5,081 nt of DNA from Chloroflexota bacterium (GTDB lineage Bacteria; Chloroflexota; Anaerolineae; Promineifilales; Promineifilaceae). The notes beneath the pieces were generated by a model. It was not told the origin of the DNA and made no database searches. It saw only the letters and a list, made by a program, of their open reading frames with translations. The stretch covers positions 1 to 5,081 of the forward strand of contig QQUD01000659.1 in NCBI GenBank assembly GCA_008501785.1, written 5' to 3'. Positions 1 to 5,081 of the stretch are shown piece after piece. Both the position numbers and the translations under genes were made by a program. Position 1 is the first letter of the stretch; each line of letters begins with the position of its first letter.

Positions 1-47
1 TTTCAAAGCGGGTAAAATTATTGGCGGTTGCAATTTTGGAGGAATTG

Positions 48-902
48 ATGAATCTTTACTTCACGATTTTTGAGTTGATGGTGTTGGTGTTGGCGGTGAT
101 GAGTATTCGCCAAGCGTGGCGGCGTGGGGCGCATGTGGTGGGGCAGTTGGTGGCGGGTATGTTGTTTGGGGTGCTGCTGGAGTGGGCGACGATTCAGCAG
201 TTGGAGGCTTATGAATACGGCCGTTTCCTGATCATGATCGCCGACGTACCTATCGCCATTGGCGTTTCTTGGGGGCTGATTCTCTACAGCGCCATGCTCT
301 TTTCCGATGCGACGAGCTTGCCTGCATGGGCACGTCCTGTGCTAGACGGGTTGCTGGCGGTGAACATTGACCTGGCTGGGGATGCGGTAGCGATTCGGCT
401 GGGTATGTGGGATTGGGGCGGTGGACTGTCGATTCAATATTTTGGGGTGCCTTGGGCTAATTTTTGGGCATGGTTTTGGGTCGTCACCTCATTTTCGGCG
501 GCAATTCGCGTATTGACCCGTCCAGACAATTGGTTTGGGCGCTGGCTGGCTCCATTCTTATCGATTGTCGTGGGAACGTTGGCGGTGATGGGTACGAATG
601 CGCTGATTGTGTTTGTGCTGGTGCCTGCGGGTTTGTATGAACTGAGTGTGGCGGTTGTGATTTTGGGGGCGCTGCTGTTGATTGTGACGCTGCGGCCAAA
701 GCTGCATGTGAAGGAGGTTGGGGTGGCGGGAACGATTACTTCGGCATTGCTTAGTGCAAGCGTTTCCATTGCCTTTCACTTTTACTTTTTGTTGGCTGGC
801 TTGATTTCTGGCGCGTTGTTTAATCCACTGTTTTTGCTAATCGTCTCGTTGTTGATGTTAGGTGTGGCCTGGTTTTTGCATCGGCCGGTGAGGAGGCAGT
901 GA
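48..902 (+). CDS. CruF/DUF422-like carotenoid biosynthesis family membrane protein
   Basis: Predicted polytopic inner-membrane protein of 284 residues with about seven to nine hydrophobic segments and a basic C-terminus (RPVRRQ). It resembles the carotenoid biosynthesis family (Pfam Caroten_synth/DUF422, which includes the carotenoid 1,2-hydratase CruF). Seen: a Glu in GVLLEW (about 41-46), YEYGRF (about 56-60) followed by a W in a membrane segment, an Asp-rich stretch ending in GMWDWG (about 108-124), and YFGVPWANFWAWF (131-143), matching the family's YxGxPxxNFxGWF signature with one Gly changed to Ala. Family members act on lycopene or gamma-carotene ends; that activity is inferred only. 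The reading frame stays open upstream to the window edge and has a TTG at 21, but ATG 48 is chosen because GGAGGA at 38-43 lies 4 nt before it. No other carotenoid gene is visible. Family moderately sure, substrate unknown. Confidence 0.72.
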   Translation: MNLYFTIFELMVLVLAVMSIRQAWRRGAHVVGQLVAGMLFGVLLEWATIQQLEAYEYGRFLIMIADVPIAIGVSWGLILYSAMLFSDATSLPAWARPVLDGLLAVNIDLAGDAVAIRLGMWDWGGGLSIQYFGVPWANFWAWFWVVTSFSAAIRVLTRPDNWFGRWLAPFLSIVVGTLAVMGTNALIVFVLVPAGLYELSVAVVILGALLLIVTLRPKLHVKEVGVAGTITSALLSASVSIAFHFYFLLAGLISGALFNPLFLLIVSLLMLGVAWFLHRPVRRQ

Positions 903-908
903 ATACTA

Positions 909-1068
909 GGAATGAGCGAATGATTCGCTTGAACTCTTGCCAGCTTCGCCAAGGCGTGAACTCCCTAGCTACGAGGTGAAAGGGCCTTTGGCCCTCATTC
1001 TCAGCCCTGGAAGGGCTTCCACTTCGTAGCCAGGGGCTTCCAGCCCTCGGCGGGGTCGGAATGAGCGA
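909..1068. repeat. Hairpin-rich intergenic repeat bounded by an 11-bp direct repeat
   Basis: This is almost all of the 178 bp between two convergent stop codons. An 11-bp direct repeat GGAATGAGCGA lies at 909-919 and 1058-1068. Between the copies are: a 6-bp stem 915-920/924-929; CGCC/GGCG at 947-950/953-956; a long outer stem 963-978 with 1020-1035 (about 15 of 16 positions paired, counting wobbles); two perfect 6-bp hairpins inside it, 981-986/990-995 and 1003-1008/1012-1017, giving a three-way-junction shape; and a further hairpin 1033-1038/1042-1047. GGGCTTCCA is repeated at 1013-1021 and 1034-1042, so CTGGAAG 1007-1013 could instead pair with CTTCCAG 1037-1043. No open frame of note lies here. 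It looks like a REP/MITE-type repeat that may also end transcription from both sides; there is no U-run, so it is not a canonical intrinsic terminator. Confidence 0.6.
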
Positions 1069-1080
1069 TAATCTAGATTT

Positions 1081-3327
1081 TTACGCTTCCTTTCGCCAAA
1101 AAAGCAAAAACATGGCGCTGAGCCAGGTAACGGCCGTTACCCCCACGCCCAGCCACCATCCAGCAGGCACAAACCGAAACGCCACTTCATGCGTTCCCGG
1201 CTCCAGATAAACGGCCCGTAGCGCATAATTCGCCACCAAAACAGGGGCAGATTCGCTATCAATCGTCGCTTGCCAATCGGGATGATACATGTCAGATAAC
1301 AGCAAGTACGCAGGCTGCTGTGTTGTCACGCTAAACGCAGACCGGTTTAAATCGTAGCGCAAGACGGTTAGCTCCACGGGTGCAGGCTCTTGTGTGAGCG
1401 GTTCTCCCTCCTCTAAAATGACCACCTGTGCCGGGTCAAAATCATCTGCATGAATGGCGTTGAACGCGGCATCGTGATCTGGCATAACGACTGCATTTTG
1501 CAAAATCAGTACGCGGGGCAGCGCCAGTAGATTCAGGTAAATATTGACTCGTGGGTCTTCCTCAAACACGGATACGAGGAAACTAGTATCCCCTGGCGGA
1601 TCGTTTTTCTTGCCGACGATGTATTTCACGCCGAGTAAGTTGTACACAGGGGACCCACGATAGCCAAGTGACCCATTGTACGCCGCATAATTGGTCATTT
1701 GCAGCGGATTGTAAACGCCACCAATGCTGTACAATCCGTGAAACTGCGGCAGACTGGGTTGCCATTCGGTGGTGGCGATGTCAATGCGATGAAATCCGGG
1801 ATCGTTTTGCAGAAACTCTAGCGCTGGCTCATTCTCAGCGTACCCAGGATTTGGATTGCCCGGTTCGATTTCCACATTTCGGCCTAAACTGATCACATCG
1901 ATGGCGAGGAGCAAAACGGCCGTTACCGTCAACCACCTCCCACTCAACCATCCACGCTGATGCGCAGCCAGCAATCCCCAACTCAAAATAGCAAATGTGA
2001 TGAGCGTGTAAACGGCCGTTTGCATTTGCCCCAACCTATCCGGACGTACTTCTCCAAGCTGGTTGGCTGTGATCGGCAGGTAAATGGCGAGGGTGGTGAG
2101 GAAAACGGCCGTTCCGCCAAGCCAAAGCCAATATTGTTTGGCAGGCTTCATTTTACATAATGTATCCAGTCCCGTTCCTGCTAACATCGCTAAACACAAA
2201 TCCGCCAGCACGACAAAACGGGCCGGTACCTGAAAAGGCACAATTGGCAGCCGTTCAAAGAGCAGTGCGTAAACTGGCGAATTACCACCCAATGCCAGCA
2301 GCACAAAGAAAATGCCTGCGATAGCAAAAAAGAGTGCTTGTCGCCGCTGTTTTGTGAAAAATGGGATACCAGCTAACAGCCACGGCAGTACACCTGCGTA
2401 GCCATATTCCACTCGCGACCACGCTTGCCAATAGCCATCGATACCGCGCCCGTAAAAATCGGGGGTGAATAGTCCGATTAGGGCTTTTACCGGCAGCGAG
2501 TAGTTAGTCGATTGTGCAAAATCGAATCCAGCGCGGGGTGTGTACTGGATTTGGGCAGCCGTTGGCAGCAGGCTAATCGTGGCACCGGCAATGCCAACCA
2601 CGCCGACGATGATGAGCATGAGCAGGTAACGGCCGTTCCACCCCACCAGCGCACGATACACGCCATACAGCCCCAAAAACATGCCCACCATAAACGTCAT
2701 CTGCCCATGTCCGGCCAATGTGCTAACGCTGACAACCAGCCCGCCAGCAACCGCCCACTGCACTTGACTGCGCCACGTTGCAGCCTCAATGGCGCGGTGC
2801 AAGCACAGCAGCGCCAGCGGCAGCCAACTCATCACTGCATTCAAATTCAGATTGCCAATATGGACGATAAACACACCAGAGAACATGAAGGTGAGGGCAG
2901 AGAGAAGGGCGGGTAACGGCCGTATCCTATTCACCACACGCCACCCACGCATACACACATACATCCCCACACCGGCCAGCCAAAAGTGAAACAGTACCAG
3001 CCATTGCAGGGTGCGATATGTAAAGTTGGGATTGATTAAAAATAGCAGCAAATTAACCGGGTAAAACAGCCCCGACTGATTATCGGACACAAACGGCGCA
3101 CCTGCGTACAGGTATGGATTCCACAGCGGAATCTCGCCATTCCAAAAGCTGCGTGCTGCAAATCGGTACATGGGGTACAAAAACGAAACGAGGTCGCCAC
3201 CCCCGCGCGGAATCCAGGCTTGTTGTGTAATGACGGGGTAGAAGAAGATGATAACGGCCGTTGCTATCACCACCAATGCCAAAAAATCAATTCGCCGACG
3301 TTTCAAAAATGCCATATGCAAGAACAT
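1081..3327 (-). CDS. YfhO-family integral membrane protein (GT-C-like)
   Basis: A large membrane protein of 748 residues. After a basic KRRR (9-12) and a first membrane helix (13-33) comes the YfhO hallmark region: GGGDL (about 42-46), NGEIPLWNPYLYAG (63-76) and FYPVN (88-92). The acidic Asp in the first loop and the PLWNP motif are typical of GT-C-fold lipid-linked glycosyltransferases. Further family motifs are AGHGQMTF (205-212), LPTAAQ followed by FTPDFYG (about 254-293), VPARF (367-371), LLGVKYI (about 564-570), and a C-terminal soluble domain with YHPDW (681-685) and PGTHEVAFRFVPAG before the last helix (724-744). YfhO in Bacillus is linked to glycosylation of cell-wall polymers; the acceptor here is unknown. 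The start is uncertain: ATG 3327 has GGAGG 10 nt upstream, ATG 3315 begins MAFLKRRR with no clear Shine-Dalgarno, and the frame extends to TTG 3369/ATG 3366, which would translate the hairpin as an odd leader. Convergent with the gene on its left. Confidence 0.88.
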   Translation of the reverse strand: MFLHMAFLKRRRIDFLALVVIATAVIIFFYPVITQQAWIPRGGGDLVSFLYPMYRFAARSFWNGEIPLWNPYLYAGAPFVSDNQSGLFYPVNLLLFLINPNFTYRTLQWLVLFHFWLAGVGMYVCMRGWRVVNRIRPLPALLSALTFMFSGVFIVHIGNLNLNAVMSWLPLALLCLHRAIEAATWRSQVQWAVAGGLVVSVSTLAGHGQMTFMVGMFLGLYGVYRALVGWNGRYLLMLIIVGVVGIAGATISLLPTAAQIQYTPRAGFDFAQSTNYSLPVKALIGLFTPDFYGRGIDGYWQAWSRVEYGYAGVLPWLLAGIPFFTKQRRQALFFAIAGIFFVLLALGGNSPVYALLFERLPIVPFQVPARFVVLADLCLAMLAGTGLDTLCKMKPAKQYWLWLGGTAVFLTTLAIYLPITANQLGEVRPDRLGQMQTAVYTLITFAILSWGLLAAHQRGWLSGRWLTVTAVLLLAIDVISLGRNVEIEPGNPNPGYAENEPALEFLQNDPGFHRIDIATTEWQPSLPQFHGLYSIGGVYNPLQMTNYAAYNGSLGYRGSPVYNLLGVKYIVGKKNDPPGDTSFLVSVFEEDPRVNIYLNLLALPRVLILQNAVVMPDHDAAFNAIHADDFDPAQVVILEEGEPLTQEPAPVELTVLRYDLNRSAFSVTTQQPAYLLLSDMYHPDWQATIDSESAPVLVANYALRAVYLEPGTHEVAFRFVPAGWWLGVGVTAVTWLSAMFLLFWRKEA
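1129..3262. repeat. Dispersed copies of the 10-bp palindrome AACGGCCGTT
   Basis: Exact copies lie at 1129-1138, 1915-1924, 2011-2020, 2104-2113, 2628-2637 and 3253-3262, all inside the YfhO-family gene. One-mismatch copies are at 2915-2924 (last base A) and at 216-225 in the CruF-like gene (first base T). Within the YfhO gene the motif is read as Thr-Ala-Val five times, as Asn-Gly-Arg at 2628, and as Arg-Pro-Leu for the near copy at 2915. All three frames are therefore used, which argues for a DNA-level motif rather than a protein repeat. No copy lies right of 3262. It behaves like a HIP1-type over-represented genomic palindrome; its function is unknown. Confidence 0.7.
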
Positions 3328-3358
3328 TTCCCCGGACCCTCCGAGGGTCCGGGGAAAT
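3326..3358. promoter_or_regulatory. Perfect 15-bp inverted repeat before the YfhO-family gene
   Basis: Arms ATTTCCCCGGACCCT (3326-3340) and AGGGTCCGGGGAAAT (3344-3358) are exact reverse complements separated by CCG. Read on the - strand, the leader of the YfhO-family gene, the apex spells CGGAGGG, so the GGAGG ribosome-binding site (3342 to 3338) sits in the loop and top of the stem. The right side of the stem runs into ATG 3327. No U-run follows on either strand, so it is a poor intrinsic terminator. It could control translation of the YfhO gene, or simply be a REP-like repeat that landed near the start codon. Confidence 0.65.
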
Positions 3359-3389
3359 AACTCCATCAAAATAGTTTAAAATCGAGCGT

Positions 3390-3395
3390 ATTATA
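3390..3395 (-). promoter_or_regulatory. Candidate -10 box TATAAT for the YfhO-family gene
   Basis: The - strand reads TATAAT exactly. Transcription would begin near 3383, giving a leader of about 56 nt to ATG 3327 that contains the whole 3326-3358 hairpin. There is no convincing TTGACA-like -35 at 16-18 bp, so support rests on the -10 alone. The overlapping + strand sequence (TATTAT, 3389-3394) could serve the divergent gene at 3409, but would leave a leader of only a few bases. Confidence 0.3.
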
Positions 3396-3408
3396 ACGAA
3401 GAGATGAA

Positions 3409-4032
3409 ATGCATGAAACCTACAAAAAACCTGATCTGGAAACACAGCAACAGGAACATGATACACAATTGTGTGATCCATCGCTTAAAATTGTTGCCAA
3501 CTTTACACAAAATAAAGAAGGAATTCGTAGAATGGCTCATTTTATACTAAAAGCAACAGAAGAGAGGGAAGGCTCCACTATCATCAATCATTTGTTTCGT
3601 AGTGATGAAAAAATAGCATCCGGTTCATATAGATATTGCAACGGAATTTTACACAAGTTAATGGTTGATGGAGATACATATCAAGAAATTTCTCCATCTG
3701 GCTACTCATCAAATATTTTAACTTATCAAAATATCGCTGAGGAAAGAATTGCTGACCAACAGTTTAGACAGGGTGTTCCTGATCAATCAGGTAGGAAAGA
3801 CAGATCAGACAAGATGGTTCCTGTTGCATTCTCTCAGGTTGAAGTTGGGCAAAAAATATATAAAGCGCCAACCGCAACGGTTAGTGTTGTAAAAATAAAG
3901 CCTAGACCTGCCTCACACAACCGAAGTTGTCACCGTTGTGGTACACCCGCAAATGTTTGGATCAATGGACAGGGGGAAGATGGGATAAGTATGCATATCT
4001 GCCCTAAAAACATCGTTTTTTTGCATGATTAG
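3409..4032 (+). CDS. Hypothetical protein with C-terminal Cys/His cluster
   Basis: A 207-residue soluble protein that I do not recognise; no signal peptide or membrane helix. Residues 1-22 are polar and Gln/Glu-rich. Residues 25-115 look like a mixed helical domain (a helix around GIRRMAHFILKATEE, then SYRYCNGILHKLMVDG). The middle (120-137) is charged and probably flexible. The C-terminus has H170, C174, H175, C177, H196 and C198, arranged as CHRCG ... HICPKN. This is like a zinc ribbon CxxC...CxxC whose last Cys is Asn201, so a metal site could use a His instead or be degenerate. ATG 3409 has GAAGAG at 3398-3403 and an in-frame stop at 3394-3396. An alternative start is ATG 3532 (residue 42), preceded by AAGAAGGA. 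Composition is AT-rich, unlike the genes to the left. Divergent from the YfhO-family gene. It is probably a real gene, since the frame is long and uninterrupted in AT-rich DNA. Confidence 0.6.
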   Translation: MHETYKKPDLETQQQEHDTQLCDPSLKIVANFTQNKEGIRRMAHFILKATEEREGSTIINHLFRSDEKIASGSYRYCNGILHKLMVDGDTYQEISPSGYSSNILTYQNIAEERIADQQFRQGVPDQSGRKDRSDKMVPVAFSQVEVGQKIYKAPTATVSVVKIKPRPASHNRSCHRCGTPANVWINGQGEDGISMHICPKNIVFLHD

Positions 4033-4048
4033 CTATCGACAATAAATA

Positions 4049-4063
4049 TGACAAAACCTGTCA
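4049..4063 (+). terminator. Weak hairpin downstream of the hypothetical gene
   Basis: TGACA (4049-4053) and TGTCA (4059-4063) form a perfect 5-bp stem with a 5-nt loop, 16 nt after the stop at 4032. There is no following U-run, so termination is only a possibility. Confidence 0.15.
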
Positions 4064-4112
4064 GGAATAACGGCATACAATGAGCACATATAGCCTTAAA
4101 GCAGCATAAAGC

Positions 4113-4140
4113 ATTCTAAAACATTATGCATAATTCTAAA
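4113..4140. promoter_or_regulatory. Palindrome flanked by direct repeats upstream of the VOC gene
   Basis: A perfect 12-bp palindrome ATTATGCATAAT (4123-4134) is flanked by two copies of ATTCTAAA (4113-4120 and 4133-4140), offset by 20 bp, close to two helical turns. It lies 29 bp before the palindrome-proximal start of the VOC gene, a usual place for an operator. CATAAT (4129-4134) could act as a -10 box but no good -35 precedes it. The remainder of the 131-bp gap (4033-4163) holds only the weak hairpin at 4049-4063. Confidence 0.35.
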
Positions 4141-4163
4141 TAGACAACCGGAGAAACATAAAA

Positions 4164-4643
4164 TTGGAATACAAGTGCGCGTTATTAGTAGTAGATAATG
4201 TTGAGAAATCTAGATTTCTCTATGAAAAAATTTTGGGGCAAGAGATTGAAGTTGATTTTGGCGAAAATGTGGCATTTCTTGGTGGGTTTGCTATTCATCA
4301 AAAATCTCATTTTGAACAGCTAATTGCTGGGCATCCTGTCACCCAAAAATCCAATAATCACGAACTCTATTTTGAAGATGATCAACTGGAAATTATCGTA
4401 GAAACATTGAAAGAGCATGACTTCAGTTTTCTGCATGAAATTATTGAGCAACCCTGGCGACAGCGTGTTGTTCGTTTTTATGACTATGATGACCATATTA
4501 TCGAGATTGGAGAACGAATGGAGCATGTTGCGTATAGACTTTATAAAGAAGGTAAATCAATTGAAGAGATTTGCAGAGTAACGTATCTTCCAGAAGAAAT
4601 AGTCAAAAACGCGATAAAAGAATCCAGGTCGTTACCGAGTTAG
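4164..4643 (+). CDS. VOC (glyoxalase/bleomycin resistance/dioxygenase) family protein
   Basis: A 159-residue cytosolic protein with two beta-alpha-beta-beta-beta halves of the vicinal oxygen chelate fold. The first half is residues 3-50 (ALLVVDNVEKSRFLYEKILG, then DFGENVAFLGGFAIHQ). The second is 65-117 (NNHELYFED, then RVVRFYDYDDHIIEIGE). Glu67 and Glu114 sit where VOC metal ligands usually fall, but the first strand has no His, so a complete metal site is doubtful. Residues 119-153 form a helical tail with an HTH-like pattern (EGKSIEEICRVTYLPEEIVKNAI). From memory, similar proteins with this tail are common in Firmicutes and Bacteroidetes as uncharacterised VOC proteins. The start is TTG 4164 with GGAG at 4150-4153, 10 nt upstream; the first Met after it would remove the first strand. 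AT-rich, like the gene before it. Substrate unknown; antibiotic binding or detoxification is only a family possibility. Confidence 0.85.
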   Translation: MEYKCALLVVDNVEKSRFLYEKILGQEIEVDFGENVAFLGGFAIHQKSHFEQLIAGHPVTQKSNNHELYFEDDQLEIIVETLKEHDFSFLHEIIEQPWRQRVVRFYDYDDHIIEIGERMEHVAYRLYKEGKSIEEICRVTYLPEEIVKNAIKESRSLPS

Positions 4644-4761
4644 GAGCGTGGCGTTAAGGAAAGAACCGGTTTGGAAGTGGAAGTGCAGCGAATTGATCAG
4701 ATAAAAACTCAATGGGATTGTAAACGTATTAAAAACTATCCTATAAATTACGGAGAAATTA
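4644..4761. other. Intergenic gap with no clear feature
   Basis: This 118-bp gap between the VOC gene and the reductase-like gene holds a tandem GGAAGT pair (4673-4684) and an AT-rich stretch from 4700 onward. TTGTAA (4718-4723) and TATAAA (4742-4747) with an 18-bp spacer look like a promoter, but would start the transcript at about 4754, inside the ribosome-binding site. No terminator hairpin was seen. Confidence 0.4.
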
Positions 4762-5081
4762 ATGAAAGCATCGGTTTATATTGCTACAAGTCTTGATGGG
4801 TTTATCGCCAGGGAAAACGGCGATTTGGATTGGTTACCAGGGAGCGATGGCAGTAGTGTGGAAAATAATCCAGAGGATGGTGATTTAGGGTATCAGGCGT
4901 TTATGGATTCTGTCGATGCGTTGGTGATGGGACGGGGTACGTTTGAAAAAGTGTGTTCTTTTGGCGCATGGTCGTATGGTGATAAACGGGTTGTTGTCCT
5001 TAGCAGTCAGTTGACACAACTTCCTGATGAATTGCCTGAAACGGTTGAATTGAAATCGGGTACTCCAGCTGAAGTGGTAAA
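4762..5081 (+). CDS. Dihydrofolate reductase-like / RibD C-terminal domain protein, 3' end missing
   Basis: The first 106 codons of a cytosolic reductase-fold protein, cut off by the window end. The start MKASVYIATSLDGFIAREN is the classic N-terminus of the RibD-C/DHFR-like family (YyaP type), in which the SLDGxIA loop contacts nucleotide and substrate. GDLDWL (20-25) follows, then DALVMGRGTFEKV (52-64), the family's MGRxT motif, and KRVVVLSS (75-82), the next core strand. Family members are usually about 170-190 residues, so some 70-80 remain outside. The family uses NADPH; natural substrates of the stand-alone proteins are mostly unknown, and this one should not be taken as the folate enzyme FolA. 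ATG 4762 has GGAG at 4752-4755 with 6-nt spacing. It lies 118 bp after the VOC gene on the same strand and could be co-transcribed with it. Confidence 0.85.
   Translation, partial: MKASVYIATSLDGFIARENGDLDWLPGSDGSSVENNPEDGDLGYQAFMDSVDALVMGRGTFEKVCSFGAWSYGDKRVVVLSSQLTQLPDELPETVELKSGTPAEVV

Noticed and set aside
2..73. An open frame from the left edge ending at TGA 71-73 that could be the tail of an upstream gene overlapping the CruF-like gene.
   Set aside because: Only 23 residues are visible and they match nothing I can name firmly; the frame could be open by chance.
434..769. Antisense frames across the CruF-like gene.
   Set aside because: Low-complexity Thr/Pro/Gln/Ser-rich translations typical of shadows of a hydrophobic gene; no ribosome-binding site.
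909..1068. CRISPR array or tRNA suggested by the repeats and cloverleaf-like fold.
   Set aside because: No regular repeat-spacer period, and no T-loop, anticodon or CCA features.
1668..2989. Several + strand frames of 66-134 residues inside the YfhO-family gene.
   Set aside because: They are shadows of a clear family member, with His/Gln/Arg-rich composition and no domain.
3287..3481. A 64-residue - strand frame spanning the divergent start region.
   Set aside because: It overlaps both divergent genes and the hairpin and has no recognisable domain.
3778..3791. CCTGATCAATCAGG inverted repeat in the hypothetical gene.
   Set aside because: The 2-nt loop makes a poor hairpin and the repeat lies within coding sequence; probably chance.
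4648..4704. An 18-codon frame starting GTG just after the VOC stop.
   Set aside because: The Shine-Dalgarno-like TAGGAG is directly against the GTG, and nothing else supports translation.
4718..4747. TTGTAA and TATAAA as a promoter for the reductase-like gene.
   Set aside because: The predicted transcript start falls inside the ribosome-binding site, which would remove it.

Overview
The window holds five protein genes: two large membrane-protein genes in the left two thirds and three smaller soluble-protein genes on the right. The host is probably a free-living bacterium of the Chloroflexota (Anaerolineae/Caldilineae-like) or a similar lineage. That is an inference from the YfhO-type membrane protein, the hairpin-rich intergenic repeats and a strongly repeated 10-bp palindrome. 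No marker gene fixes the taxonomy.

Left block (1-3360, by eye roughly 53-57% GC). A CruF/DUF422-like carotenoid-biosynthesis-family membrane protein on the + strand (48-902) faces a 748-residue YfhO-family membrane protein on the - strand (1081-3327). The 178 bp between these convergent genes is packed with inverted repeats and bounded by an 11-bp direct repeat, like a REP/MITE-type element. The palindrome AACGGCCGTT occurs six times exactly in the YfhO gene and twice with one mismatch in the block. It falls in all three reading frames, so it is a DNA-level motif.

Junction (3316-3408). The YfhO gene and the next gene are divergent. The gap holds a perfect 15-bp inverted repeat whose apex contains the only good Shine-Dalgarno sequence of the YfhO gene, and a TATAAT-like box usable by the leftward gene. 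Base composition drops sharply here.

Right block (3409-5081, about 38-45% GC, no copy of the palindrome). In order: an unrecognised 207-residue protein with a C-terminal Cys/His cluster; a VOC (glyoxalase/bleomycin-resistance fold) protein with a helical, HTH-like tail; and the first 106 residues of a RibD-C/dihydrofolate-reductase-like protein, cut by the window end. Gaps of 131 and 118 bp suggest separate transcripts rather than a tight operon. The AT-rich composition and the Firmicutes-like VOC protein suggest an acquired segment. No metabolic link between left and right blocks can be seen, and I found no RNA gene, CRISPR array, transposase or defence system.
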